Counted from the first letter of the stretch, positions 10,370-23,203 are shown. The stretch: DNA of 64,000 nucleotides from Gordionus sp. m RMFG-2023 (GCF_954871325.1 NC_088776.1:24042508-24106507), one strand, 5' to 3'. Numbers and translations: made by a program. The notes: a model not told the origin generated them from the sequence alone.

Positions 10370-12458
10370 CTTATTTGATTTTTTACATAAATTAAAAAAA
10401 ATATATGGAGATACATATAAAGATAGGTACTTTACGCATGCTAAAATTTATTTCCAATAAGATTTTATAAAATTTGTTTCCAGTGAAATAAGATTTTATA
10501 AAATTAAAAATTGCCCTCGTAGATGATTTAACTTTGAAATATTCTGAATCCTCATCGATGATTTTGTATAAATCGTTTAAAATACCATGAATTGATTTTA
10601 AATAGTTTTATACCTCCTCTTTCAAAAATTTTAATATGAGTTATATGGCTATTTATATTTAGAGGCCTCTATGGACTGCCCTAAGCCCGCTAGGGTTGGG
10701 TTTGGCTTGGACATTGAAGACTTTTTTCTTCAGCTGTAAGAGGTAGTCTGACCTGAGCCCCAACCCTAAAATATATATTAGAAATATGTCTTTTCAGCAA
10801 AATATCAATAAAAATTGCCCCTCTCTTCCCATCTATTAAACAATTTGCTAATCCAACTTAATCTTTTCTAATGATAATCTGCTGGATCAGGCTCTAGATA
10901 TTTGGTAGAACAATATTTATGATAGATGCAATTTTTCCTGTTATTATATAACTCTCAAAAACAATTTTTTAGCCCTTAATTTTAAAATCCTATTCCATTT
11001 TATTTTTATCTTCTCCTCTTGAAGGCATCAAACTCTTTTAAAATTATGATAAAGTAATTGGACATGTGAAATCATTACTTATTAAAATTCACAGGAACCT
11101 CTTAACTAATGAACAACTAAGTTTACCCTTGGTTGTAGACTTGCCTACTGCATAGTCCAACCTCATATTTGTCTGGATTGCAACTTTCCATCAGTGCTAA
11201 GGGTAAATTTGGGTTACATTGTATTAAAAGTCAGAGCCTTCAACAGCACCATTCATCAATAAATAAAATTCTCAGCCTATACCTAAAAAATGGTTTAATC
11301 CCCAATATTTTACCTTGTAACCTTTCATCAGACTTTGGCCTGATAGCCTCACAACTATCTTATAGGCGATGGATAGATCTCTCACCTTGGATTATACTTG
11401 CATTACCATTCCCCACAAATGTTAATAATAAGACACTTGTATAGCAGAAACAAGAGATAAATATGCACTGAACACTTACATTTTTTTTTATAAACTTTGA
11501 ATCATAACTGAATTCAAACATTGGAGGTAAAAAAAATTTTTAGACAAAAAATGCTAATAGAGATTTTTAATTATAATTACTTCTCTTTTTAGAGACTGAA
11601 TATGTTTTCCCTCTTTTTTATAATATAATTTATATTTTATATAGTTGATATTTGAAAAATTAGATAAAAAATCAACAGTTATTATAAAAGATTAGTAAGT
11701 TGAGTCGAATTGGTACAGTTTTTCTTAGAAAATAACCCCATTGAAGGTGGTACTGAATAGGTTTAAAGATTAGAGAGATATTGGTTAGGATTATTATATA
11801 TGCTGCATTTTATGTAATATTTTAGGGAAAACATGGAACAGATATGTGATAGTTTCTATTGAAAAAAATACTGTGCATTTTGATTAAATTAATTGCAGTT
11901 CAATTTTAAAACTATAACTAATTAGTTTAAAGCTGTGCATTTGATTATTCGATGAATTTAAATAAAACTGATTAAAAATAGTCTTGATCTGGGTTTTGTA
12001 AAGAAAGTATTTTCAGGCATAGCTTGGTTATTTATTTTTCCCCATGCCCTGCCAGACCCGTTTTAAATGTAAACAATTTAGCTGCCCACTCTAGACCAGG
12101 TCTTTTATATGTCTTAATGCATTTTTTAAGTTTTAAATCACAATTACTAAGTTAAACTGGCAGCTGGCATGAACTGAGACTACCCCATTTTAATTTTATA
12201 TCTCATTTTGTGAAAACTTAATTTAATTAAATAAAATTTCTTTAAAGAATTTTTTACCCTGGCCTGGTGAATATATATTATATTTATTTTTAATATTTAT
12301 AGCTAATAATAGCGATTTAGAATATAAGGCCTGGCCCAGGTATTTTTTTTAAAAAAAATTGGGGCCCAGCAGATGTTTAAAAAAATTTTTAGGCCCTGCA
12401 GGCCTCTGCCATATATCCTAAATTACATTTCTAAACAAAAATTTTTTTATCTTATCAG
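10370..12458. other. Intergenic or intronic DNA upstream of the eIF3f exon
   Basis: Two G+C-richer patches (10660-10760, 12040-12410) contain CCCTAAGCCC/GGGCTT- and GGCCC-rich inverted motifs like those at the ends of short hAT-like elements elsewhere in the window, but I could not define ends or target duplications. The upstream MPN-domain exons of eIF3f were not recognised here, so they may lie further left beyond the transposon block, or outside the window. Confidence 0.45.
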
Positions 12459-15196
12459 TTGATACTTTGGTGAAAGATGAAAAACGTTTACTTAATACAC
12501 TGATAACTAACCAAGTTAGTCCTGCTGTCAATTTAGGTCTATCAAACTCTGATTCTCCATCCTTATCAAACTATAATGCCGTTAATTTTAATAACCCCAC
12601 TCGTCTCCCAACAAAAACGGTGTTTCCCGTAAATCCTTCAGACCTGTCCAAGTTAAGTATGGCCCTGGAAGAAATGATCGAAAAATTAAAGCTTCTTAAG
12701 AAATACACAGAAAGTCATAATAACAATGCCAGTAATAATTTAAACATTAATTACAATGGTAAAGTGGATACATCATCTTTTGGGGGTTCGGTGGATTTGG
12801 TTGACTTAGGACGAACTCTTAAAGAGTTGATTGGATGTGTACCCATCATGGAAAAGGGCCAATTTGAAGAACTGTTTAAAGGAAACATGAAAGTAATTTT
12901 TTTAAGAATAGATTTTAATGTGTGAATTTTATTTAATACTTCATTTCTATTAATTTTTCATTTTAAATTCGAGTCGAGTTTTTAGTCGTAAAAACGGCTC
13001 AGACTAGAGTAGCTCAATGAGTCTTTTCAGCCGACTCTTGATTCGAGCCAACATTCATTTGTTGTTTAAATATTTATAAAGAATATAATGAATGATCTAG
13101 AATTAGTGTACCATGTTAAATTACCTCATGTATATTTTTTTTATTTTTAAATTTTTTATACATAATAATAATTTATCTTTTAGATATAAAAATTAAAATA
13201 AAATATATTTCAATTGTTTGAAATTTTTTTGGATTTTTTTTGTAAATAATCTCTTTCGAATTTTCGATAATTTTGGGAAGATAGTTCAAAGATTTTTTAT
13301 TTTAGATTTAATATTTTTTTATGCATTTTATTTCTTTATTTTTTGATAAAATATGATGTAAAAATTAAATATTTTTTATATGAATGTTATATAAATCATT
13401 TTAAAAGTGGTTGTATTAATATTTTTTAACTACAGGTATAAATATATTTAAAAACTACCACTCTAGTCTAATACTTTGTTTTGGATAATTTTATGAATAT
13501 TTTACTTTTAAGAATAAAGTACATTTTAAATTAAAAATACAAAAACATATAAATTTAATTTTTCTTTTAGTGCGCGTCATCTATTTTACTTAAATTTTTT
13601 ATATATAATTAAATTAGGTAAAGAAAGCATTGCATTTATAACCTGACAACCCTTTCATAATTAGTTTGTCTCTCAAGATAAAAAAAAATAGAAGCTGACA
13701 TGTTTGATATGAAAAATTAATTTTATCCTTTACGATTACCAAATAAAACAAAATTAGATTTAAAGCCACCCCTGCCAAAATAGAGGAGATTGGGGAAAAA
13801 TTTAATTAAATACTTTTAATTTTATGAAACTCTATTACTTATAATTCACTCAGCAAATTGAGAGAAAAATCGATTAACCCTGCACTATTAATCTTATGAA
13901 CAAGTTACTTTAATACTAATCATAGTAAAAATTACGGTGATATAAAATTTTAAATAATTTTAGGACCAATAGACAAAATTTTTATTGTAAAAAATTTTAT
14001 AAAACATCATTGAATAAAAATATGTTCTTATAAAATAAAATTTTATTATAAAAATCGCAGACAGCATGATGTTAAGTGCCCGATACATGCCTTTTTTGTA
14101 GTGTCCGCAGATTGTTGTCATACGCCTCAATTTTGATGGGCAAAACTTGCATATATTACGAATAGATTGATAAAGATTTTCTCTTTCTTTCGATGAGTTT
14201 TTCTCTAGAATATCTCCGATATGACCGTATAGAGGGTCTTAAAGTGATGAAAAATACTTCGGTTTTTACTTATCATTCGTATTCTTTACGAGGGAAGTGT
14301 TCTAATCTAATACAGAAAAGGATGATATTTTATGGGAAAATAGCTTTTTAATATTTTAGAAATAATATGAAAAAAAATTATTATTTGCAAAATATATAAA
14401 TTTGGATATTTGCCAAATATCTTCGTAATTTTTACGAATGTGTAGTGTTAGTAGTGCAGGGTTAATATCTAAAATATTTTAATATATTTTTTTACTATTC
14501 TTCATAAAATGTGTTTGAAATTTTTTATTTATAATATTAAAATTAAATTTTTTCCTCGCTTTCATTATTTTTATGTTTTTAATATTAACTTTCTTTTTTA
14601 TTTCTGTTTTTTTCCATATAACATGGTATGCATATAGATATTTAATATAAAATAATAATAAAAAAAATTACATTAGGCCATATTAAAAACAAATTCACAT
14701 ATTGACATTTATATCTTGAATATCAACAAAGTTAAATTATTTGACATCCATATTGTCTCCTGTTGCAGAATCCTTTCGCTTGAACCACATGAGTGAGCTC
14801 CAGAACTCTTAGGTAGCTAACCTCCTTATTTTTAACTACAAGTATAAATATATTTAAAATTCTACCACTCTAGTCTAATACTTTGTTTGGATTATTTAAG
14901 AATATTTTACTTTTAAAAATAATTTCTACATTTTAAGAAAATATAGATCACAAAAACATAAGATTAATATTTCGCTCAGGAGTCAGCTCATTGAGCCGCT
15001 CGAGTCAGCCGTTTTTTATGACTTCGGCTCGAGTTTAGAATCGAAAAACTCGACTATTTAACAACACTAATTTATTAATTTTGTTGTGTAATTAAACTTT
15101 TATTCAAATATATAATAGGATATGATGATGATATTATACGTCTTGAAATTACTGCAATGTCAAGTTAATGTACAAGCTAAACTAAACATGCTTTGA
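12459..15196 (+). CDS. eif3f: Eukaryotic translation initiation factor 3 subunit F, last two coding exons
   Basis: eIF3f is an MPN-domain subunit of the eIF3 complex, which prepares the 40S ribosome for mRNA recruitment in the cytoplasm. Exon 12459-12892 follows TTATCAG and encodes VDTLVKDEK, then DLSKLSMALEEMIEKLKLL and LGRTLKELIGCVPIMEKGQF, ending at the donor AAA|GTAATT. Exon 15119-15196 follows AATAG, stays in phase and encodes DMMMILYVLKLLQCQVNVQAKLNML and a stop. These match, in order, the region after the MPN fold in animal eIF3f (DL..V..A...L...L.YV, GR.LL.L...VP.......F, N...DLLMV..L..L...Q..L..KL). An asparagine-rich insertion (SHNNNASNNLN) sits where relatives have a short loop. 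The 2226-bp intron holds transposons. The MPN domain and the start lie upstream and were not found. Confidence 0.87.
13422..14965. repeat. Direct repeats of about 130 bp flanking 1.27 kb
   Basis: The copies 13422-13555 and 14828-14965 share ACTACCACTCTAGTCTAATACTTTGTTT with only scattered differences and lie in the same orientation. They enclose unrelated sequence and the piggyBac-like element. This could be a tandem duplication later split by insertions, or the ends of another old element. Confidence 0.75.
13878..14461 (-). mobile_element. piggyBac-like element with TTAA flanks, 584 bp
   Basis: The ends are CCCTGCACTATTAA and, inverted, CCCTGCACTACTAA. They are flanked on both sides by TTAA (13874-13877 and 14462-14465), the duplication used by piggyBac elements. 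On the - strand a stretch at about 14060-14220 encodes RNICKFCPSKLRRMTTICGH followed by KKGMYRALNIMLS. This resembles the cysteine-rich C-terminal domain of piggyBac transposases (CxxCPSKxRxxTxxxCxxCxxxxCxxH), with several of the expected cysteines missing. The catalytic DDE domain is absent, so it is an internally deleted, inactive copy. Confidence 0.88.
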
Positions 15197-17817
15197 ATCT
15201 AATATTTTTAATGATATATAATATAAAATTATTCATAAGATATTTAATTTTATATAATAAAGTCTGAAATCTGAACTGAATCCTTTAGTTTGTATCAAAT
15301 AAAGTTGATTTTTAAATCACAATAAAATAAATTATATTGGGGGTTAGGTAATTTAATATATATTAGAGCTCTGCATTTGGCTTATTTTTCCGGTCCAATC
15401 CGAAAAAAAATTAAATACTTTTTTGACTGATCGGGTGAATCCGAAAAATTAAAGTTCAAAATTATGATTCGCTCATTTTTTTGATGTGTTATTTGTTAAT
15501 AAACGAATAAAATTGTGAACTCATTTAGGAAAATAAAATATTTAGATATTTTGGCCGAGATTTTTCAAACGTGCTATTTTATGTAAACTATTTCTAGAAA
15601 ATTTAAAATTTTTTACTAAATAATTTAAAACATTTTTTTAAAAGTTGGGACATACCTGAATCAGATTCTACACAATTGGAAAGTAATTAATTACTAATAG
15701 TTACATCCTTAAAAAGGTAACTCGTTCATTATTTTAAAAGTAGCTAGCCACATTAACTTTTTTATATATAATTTATATAACCCATCATTTTTGATAAAAT
15801 TTTTACATTTTGATCAAAGGAAATTAAATAAACTATTTTAAAAGTGTCTCAGTTTTTCTCAAAATATACTTACTAAACAAACCAACTATCTGCAAGAACG
15901 CTTTATTTAAGTGAGACGTTATATTTAATAAGAACTAATTTAGAATTAGGGAAATCATCATACAAAGATAATAAATGATATATATTATTTAGCACATTTT
16001 AAAAGTAACTTCTAGTTATATAGTTGCATTTGTCGCTACATTCCAAAAAATATAACTATACTACTAATAATATATTTTTAAAAATAATAATGGCAATTTT
16101 GGATTCTCACGATTTTTACAAAAACCTATAATTTTTTAAAATTTATATTTTTTATTCTATACTATAGGATTAGTTAATTGAAAAATGTTTAGCTTGATCA
16201 TCATTTTTTTCCTCAAGCTTTTTCTTATATATTAATAAAATCCATAAGTTTAATTGTATGATAACTTATAACATTTTAATCATTATTATGCAACTACAAT
16301 ATATAAATAATTGATGATCTAAATCTTTTTGAAATAGTTATTTCCCATTTATCCATCTAAGAAACCCAAGTCTTGAGGTAATGCATTCCTTTGTATCTAT
16401 TTTTGAATACGTTTTATTACATTTCTCTTTGATATATTTATATTTGATATATTTTTTAAAGCTACCATGATTTTACAATGAATATTCAGATTAATTCTCT
16501 CTAATATAGTAATTAATAAAATATAATTTAATCAGTTTCATCCCACCTTCCATTTTATAAATTCTTGTCTTTCTTCAATATAACAATCATCTATGCTAAC
16601 TAATTATATACATTATAAAAAATAATTTTTTAATCTTCAAAATGATTACCTTCAGTCGCTAATGTTACGAATATTGGATCACTTCTTAATCTTTTTTAAA
16701 AATATAAAAATCATAAAATTACCAATTTTTATGTTTTTAAAAAGATATATATTAAAAATACCAGGGATCCGGAACGAGACTAAATAATTGGTGGAATGGT
16801 ATATTCTTAACTTGTTCCGAAGCGCTTAGAAAAACACATATTAAGCGTTAAGTTATATTTTCATTTTTTCGACGAACACTTATGACACACTCAATTTTAC
16901 TTACTACACTTTAATGAAAAATATATATTCTTTTGAATATATTAATGCTCTGTTCTCAATGGCTTAGAAAAAGGGAGGGGGGGGCGACCTCCCACTCACT
17001 TTTTTTTTTATAAATTAAATATATATATTGGTATCTATTAAATAAACTGAAAAGAACAAACAACATCTTATAAAGATAATATCATAAGATTCAAATATAT
17101 TATGAATCGCGGAGAAACTTTAATGTGACGTAATTGTATTTTAAAATTTGTTATTTAAAACCCAGCCGATGCTTGGTGTAGTTTTTATATAACTTATAGC
17201 TGGGTTTTATTTATTGATTAGAAAATTTGATTGATGAATTAGGTATTAATCATGCCCTATATATATATTGTTCATTGCTTCTATAATTTTCCTTCTAACA
17301 AGACGTCAATCTTGGCAATTTATTTGTCAATGTTTTTCTTTATGCAATTTACCAAAAGGGTTGAAGCACTAAAAAGTAAGACGCGTTAATTATTGATATA
17401 AATTTAGAGATAATGCCTCCATATCTTTGGATGACTTTACGTATAGTTTGTATATGCTTCTTACTTTTTTTGTGACTGCCGAAATTGATTAAACGATTAA
17501 TAAGTAAGGCTTTAAACATTAGCGTAAACCATATAGTTATTACTTCTATCCGTTCTGGCATGATGCTAATTTTGACATTTTATTTTTTACTAATAATTCT
17601 TTTCTCCTTTCAATCCACCAACAGAATAAAACAATAAAATGTTCTAATAAAGCACTACTTAATGGTTTGATATAAGTTTCAAATTTTTCTAAAATCTTTG
17701 CTAACTTTACGCTTAAAGTGTGACGTCATAGTTTTCAATTTTTTACGGTTTCTTTTTGTAGCTCATATTTAATTAAAGAATTAAAAGTACATGTCAGACA
17801 CTAAAAGCACCCCAGGC
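15197..17817. other. A+T-rich DNA without a supported gene
   Basis: A G+C-richer patch at 15365-15450 (GCTCTGCATTTGGCTTATTTTTCCGG) looks like one worn hAT-like end without a partner. A G-run lies at 16975-16984. No exons with splice sites were recognised. Confidence 0.45.
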
Positions 17818-18192
17818 TAGAGATCAGCAAAATTAGGCCCGGCACGTACCCCGGCCGGGCTCGGGCCTAATTTTATTTAAAATAATCGGGTTCGGGCCGG
17901 GCCTAATATTTTTTATAAAAATTCGGGCCGAGCCTAATATTTTTATAAAAATCGGAAATTTTTTTAAAATATATTTAAATTTATCAATTTTATATTGAAT
18001 TTTTTATGTAAAATAAAAATATTTTATTTTATTTATTGAAACTAAACAACATATAACATATGTCTTTTATTTTGAGTAATTATAAAAATTAATTTCTCTA
18101 TTTAAATAAATTCGGGCCGGGCCGGCAAAACATTTTTAAAAAAATTTCGGGTCGGGCCGGGCTTGAAAAACTAGGCCCGATGCAGACCACTA
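17818..18192. mobile_element. Short hAT-like element, TSD CCCCAGGC
   Basis: The 375-bp element starts TAGAGATCAGCAAAATTAGG and ends CGATGCAGACCACTA. It is flanked by a perfect 8-bp duplication, CCCCAGGC, at 17810-17817 and 18193-18200. The subterminal parts repeat CGGGCCGGGCCTAATATTTT several times on both sides, in opposite orientation overall. There is no coding capacity. Similar CGGGCC and GGCCCGG blocks occur at 40240-40830 and 57500-59480. Confidence 0.92.
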
Positions 18193-18780
18193 CCCCAGGC
18201 ATAGTTTTTTTTTATATTCCATTCTAGCATAATATCAATTTTTCTTTCTTTCTACTCTCTACCAAACGCATTAATAAATTTACAATTATGCAATAAACAT
18301 TGATAAAATTTTCAGAATAATGCTTTCAGTCTCTTGTTAATCGTAAGGTTGATCATATTTTTACTACTAATAATTTTTTCATTTATACTTGTTTACAATA
18401 CTTGTTAAAGCCAGACACTAAACAAAACATTCGCATATTTAGGATTATTTGTTCAGCCACATAACGGAAAATAACCACAAGTCAATAAGATATAATTTTT
18501 CATAGGAGGGATCTGGCCAGAGACTGCACAAATCGGCGCAAATTTTTTTTAAACTCCCCTCCCCAAGGATAACCTTGCCACTCCCCTGTTGGTTCTAATA
18601 ATTTAATATAAAATACAAATAAAATGTGAATATAATTTGCATCACTTATTGATAATTTTTTAGGAATCTTCCGGATTGAAGTTAGATTAACGCAGTTTGT
18701 TCCAGACCCCTGAAAAAAACATTATTATTTATTAGGTAGCACTAATTTACATAAATCTTTTTTATTATAAAAATACTAAC

Positions 18781-19049
18781 CCCGTTGTACTAATGGCTAC
18801 GATAGTTATAGTTATATGCTCCTTTAATTTTTTCCTTGGTTTCCAAAAAAAGTTTTGAGTCCATATATCATCTTTGTAATGTTTTAGACTGCTAAATTCT
18901 ATTAAATCCGTTGGCATCCAATTTATATCTAATTTTTCAACCTTGCTAGATAGAGCGTTTATAAATGTATGTAAATAGAAATGATTTTCAAAATAATATA
19001 ATTCTAAGCAAAATTTTTTAAAATGAAAATATCTATAGTTACTTCTGGA
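18781..19049 (-). CDS. Candidate host exon, unidentified protein
   Basis: After ACATTATTAG the - strand is open for 89 codons from 19049, ending at ACGGG|GTTAGT. It encodes, among others, YFENHFYLHTFINALSSKVE, NWMPTDLIEFSSLKHYKDDI and WTQNFFWKPRKKLKEHITIT, ending in a hydrophobic run IVAISTTG. A following acceptor, TTTTTTTCAG, lies at about 18720; in the matching phase it gives only seven more codons before a stop, and another frame is open longer. The composition and splice signals look genuine, but I do not recognise the family. It could be the 3' part of a host gene or part of an unknown element. Confidence 0.4.
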
Positions 19050-20279
19050 CTAATAATGTTAAAATCTTATTATCATTATTTATATTAATTTAAATCAGAG
19101 CTATATGTGATCCAGTCACAGTAGAAACTTGTCCTGTCCAATCTATTATATCGTTAGTTTAACTCACCTTGTAATAATTAAAAATTACCGAACGCGTCCT
19201 ACCGGGAGGATCGGACGCATACAAAAACATTTTGTTTCTTAATATTCAAGTAATAAATTAATGTATAACAAATTATACGCACAAAAGTATAAATAACTAA
19301 AAAAGGGGTCTTATGACGGTGCGTCTTTTGGACACATTATGAAGAACAATTTTTTAAACTAATTTTCAAGGACGGACGGGACCGCTGCATGAAAATTTTA
19401 TAAATTTATTAAAGTAATAAATCGAACAGATATGTACCGATCGAGCCGATACTCACAGTATTGGCCGATAATAATAATTTTAGCCGATATCCAATAAATA
19501 ATTTAAATTAAAGCATTTTTTTAGCCACCTTACTTATTGCCATAGCGCTGAATTTATAAAAAAGGTTCATATGCAAATTTTTTAAATTGATAAGAAAGAA
19601 GGGTGTTGTTTCCCTATTTTTTTTAAACTTCTTATTTACGTATATAAATTTGATAAATTAGTTACAAATGATAAATTAAATAATATTGATGAATTATATA
19701 TTTTCCTTTTTTCATTAAATATACTACATTATAATTTTTTGTTATCGGACTTAGATCGCGGTGGCATTTACCAATACCATATTAGTATTGGGGCATTCTT
19801 TTTGAGCGAAAAAACTATATCGGTGCATCTCTGAAATCAAGTAGTGAATCATAAATAATGCATAAATAGTTATTGAAGAATTTTTATCATTGCTTGGATC
19901 TGGCCAAAAAATATTTTGCTAAAAAGCGAGTGGGGTTAGCATGGAAATAAGTGGAGATAATAGGGCGGAAATTAAGAGGGAAGATGGTCACGGGAATCTG
20001 AAAATGATCACCTGAAAGAGGTGAGAGATGGTCGCAAGGAATACCCTATTTTGAGTTAAAATGCCTCGGGAGAAACATGTAGTATTAGTAGACTGAAATA
20101 ATAGTAGTATGTTTATTGTTTGAAATATAGTAGTTTGTAGTAATATCAAAAATATGCTCAAAGTAAATGTCAACTCAAACTCTTTTATTCATTTTAACTC
20201 AACTATATATATTTACTGTATATATACAAATAGCAAAAATATAATAAAATTAGTTTAATAAACTCTAAAAATATGTTAT

Positions 20280-21700
20280 TTTAATACATAAAATCTATCC
20301 ATAACCTTACCGGTTTGGTCTTTACTCTTGTATGATAACAACCTTGACTCTACTCTATTGTAGTTCCTGACTCCGCTGCAGTATTACTTCAAGTTCTTGA
20401 CTGGTATCCTTTTCCTCACTCCTTTGGACTCGTTTCTTTTTTATTGTTTAATCCGTCCTCTTTATGCCTTCAGTTATCTTTTCTAATAAGTACTCTTAAT
20501 TTAATAAATCTTCGGTTCATTTTAATAATTGACCAACATGACTTATTGCCGTTTTACATTCTATACTTACTTCATATCTTAGTGATACTAGTATACTTTT
20601 AATAAATACCTTTTCCCAATTTTATTCTTTATTGTATATGCGTGACCATTTCTGAGTATAATATTCTAACTTTTCCTTTTTCCCCCGTTCGAATATTTGT
20701 TCTAACAATCCTCTAGGTTTTTAATAGTTTCTGCGACATCGTTCGTAATCCACTTGTATTCCGGTAATGTACAGAAAGGTATCTAAACTGGTTTTATTCC
20801 TCTTTTAATCATGCTATGTTTAAAAGTTCTAGCTAAATGTTCTGCTATACCGTTAGTCTGTGGATGATATGGACTTCCATGCACTAAATATATTTCGTTT
20901 TTTCATAAAAATTATTGAATTTTTTATTAATGAATTGTGTTATCAGAAACTATTATCTTGGGAAATCCGAATCTGGCTAAGAAATTATTTAATAATTTTA
21001 TCGTGCTTTCGGGTGGTTGTATTAGTCATGGGCTACTGCTAGAATCTAGCACTACTAACCAATAATGATTTTGAAATGGTTCCGCATAATAAATATTAAC
21101 TCGTTAGCATGCTTTCGGTGGTTTGGCTAATTTAGAATTGATATCTTTTGCTATTTTTCTACCCATGACTCTATACCTTGGTTTATTAACTTCTCTTATC
21201 TTCATTTTTACCATTTCAATATGTCCTTGAGGCATCATGTCAAACACGTTGTTTCGGTATTGTTGTGGTATTATTTTTATTCTCCACAATAAACAACCTC
21301 TCTATTTTGATATTTTCTCTTTAAGCTATACACCTTTAGGGTGATGTAGCATAGTTTATTGATCATTCTCAATTGTAAACCTGTATTATTATAGAGAGTA
21401 TATCATCTAACATAATTTTTCTTTCATTCAAAGGCGTTGGTTCCCCCACCTTTATTTGCTAGAGTTATTCCTTTTAATAGGTAATCGAGATAGCATGTCA
21501 GCATTTATTTGTCAGCTAGCCTTAAATATGGCTGGTAAGAGGCAAGCGTCTAAACCTTTTCATCTTTAAAGCTAATTGTTTTAAATTTGGTCAAGAGATA
21601 CACTCTATCCATATGTTCATTTAGTAGCGGGAACTCCTCATCTAAAAGATATTGATCAAAAACGATTTTTTAGTTCATTTCCACCAACTTTTTTTATTTG
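20280..21700 (-). mobile_element. Ty3/Gypsy LTR retrotransposon fossil (pol, integrase part)
   Basis: The element lies on the - strand. The segment 21104-21289 carries the HHCC zinc-binding region of a retroviral-type integrase, with PQQYRNNVFDMMPQGHIEMV recognisable. The segment at about 20790-20885 carries the later integrase signature HGSPYHPQTNGIAEHLARTF. Sequence further upstream in pol (about 21400-21660) is only faintly recognisable. The element is broken many times, and its LTRs could not be defined with confidence. It is an old fossil with no coding capacity left. Confidence 0.85.
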
Positions 21701-22530
21701 GTATATTTATTCTTTAGATAAAATTACTCTTTTGAATTTTATTAAATTTAAAAGATATATTCCTCAATGTCTAAGCTACCGAAACCTAGTCCGAAGTTTT
21801 TAGGTTAAAAAAGTTGTTAGAGCCATTTAAACTAAATCACCACGGTCGCTATAGGGCCATAGGTAAAATGTTAAATTTATGAAGCAAGAATTTTCTAGGG
21901 CAACGATATGAACATATACTATTTGTGCCAGGAATTATCTATTTTATGTGTAATCACGAATATTTTTAAAATATTCCTTTAAACACAATTATTTATATCT
22001 ATAATAATTTTTTGTTTTGTGGGTTAAATGTGTTACTTTCCATCTTATCCAGGGTTATTAAATAATAAAAAGCACTACCTTTACTAAGTGATAAATACCC
22101 TAAAGGAATAATACCTCGGTTTTTTTATAGTTTAATAACCAGGTTAGCCAATACACAAATAGTCTTTAATTTTATAAAATAAAATTTAATATCAAGAAAG
22201 CAAAACTGTCATATAACCATTAATTGAATTTATATCATCACTGACTCCTAACTTTACTCTTTATGGGTATGCCTTTTGCAGTAAGAATTCTTTCCTTTTG
22301 CTTTTATTCGTTATATTATGATAAAATTATAAGCATTAAAATAAATGCATAAATATTTTGCATAGGCTCAGTGTATCATTTTCTAATTAACTCACGATCA
22401 TTATTTCTATGAAGGACACGTTTGTGAGTGTTTGAAGTCTAAATTTATTAAGTAAATTTAATGTAAATTAGGTTTCGGACTAAAATAATATTATTTAAGG
22501 TTCAGTAGCAAGCAAAAGAACTAAAACAAC

Positions 22531-23203
22531 CAGAGTTGTTAAAGTATCTAGATACAAGTATCTAGATAGATTTTTTAGAAAGGTATCTGTATCTAGATAT
22601 TTTTTTAGAGGTATCTGTATCTGTTTTTAGATACTTTTTAAGATACATGTTATATACCCCTTTTTTTATTATAAATAAAAATATTTGACTGTAAAATTTA
22701 TTTTATTTCATATGAGCTTATGAAATAAATAAATATATATATATTATATATTAATATTTATTAATACTATAATAAAGAATTTTATATATATAAAATATTA
22801 AAACTTATATATAAAAAATATATATAAATATTCATTAATTTAAATATTATGTCCCGAGTTTATCAATAAACCATACAAATTTTAATATTACAATATGGAA
22901 ATGGTAAATTTTATTTTATAACTAAATTTTTAAGTTTATATATTTATTTAGATCTATATCGATGAAAAAGAGGAAGCAACAACAAGTTCTATTGCTTTAC
23001 CATGACCTTTTCACAATATAATATTAATTTTGGTTTATGCAAACCTATAAGAGCATAATAAAAAATGTATCTGTATACAGATACATTTACAAATTGTATC
23101 TGTATTTTGATAACTTTTTAGACGCTGTATCTGTATCTAGATAACTTTTGAGACTATGTATCTGTATCTAGATCCATTTAAAAAGTATCTTTTAACAACT
23201 CTG
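22531..23203. mobile_element. Short hAT-like element, CAGAGTTGTTAAA ends, TSD AAAACAAC
   Basis: The 673-bp element begins CAGAGTTGTTAAAGTATCTAG and ends TCTTTTAACAACTCTG. It is flanked by a perfect 8-bp duplication, AAAACAAC, at 22523-22530 and 23204-23211. Both ends are filled with repeats of GTATCTGTATCTAGATA, about five on each side. The centre is simple A+T-rich DNA with no coding. A second member of the family lies at 58318-59388. Confidence 0.93.

Larger units (their letters stand above)
12953..15069. mobile_element. hAT-like element filling the last eIF3f intron
   Basis: The right end, read inward, is TAGTGTTGTTAAATAGTCGAG, a typical hAT-like end. The left end is worn (ATTTTAAATTCGAGTCGAGTTTTT) but aligns with it for about 90 bases, including AAAACGGCT and GCTCAATGAG. 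Inside lie two direct copies of a segment of about 130 bp (13422-13555 and 14828-14965, starting TTTTTAACTACAGGTATAAAT) and the piggyBac-like element 13878-14461. No transposase of hAT type was seen, so it is non-autonomous. Target duplications could not be fixed because the left end is degraded. Confidence 0.7.

Noticed and set aside
11169-11444. 91-codon open frame on +
   Set aside because: No splice signals, no motif and no link to the eIF3f MPN domain in either strand.
20860-21042. Open frame on + in the 20.9-kb region
   Set aside because: It is antisense to the retrotransposon integrase fossil on the - strand.
22531-23203. Repeated 17-mers considered as a CRISPR-like array
   Set aside because: Repeats are adjacent and near-palindromic without unique spacers, and lie inside an element with inverted ends and an 8-bp target duplication; the genome is eukaryotic.
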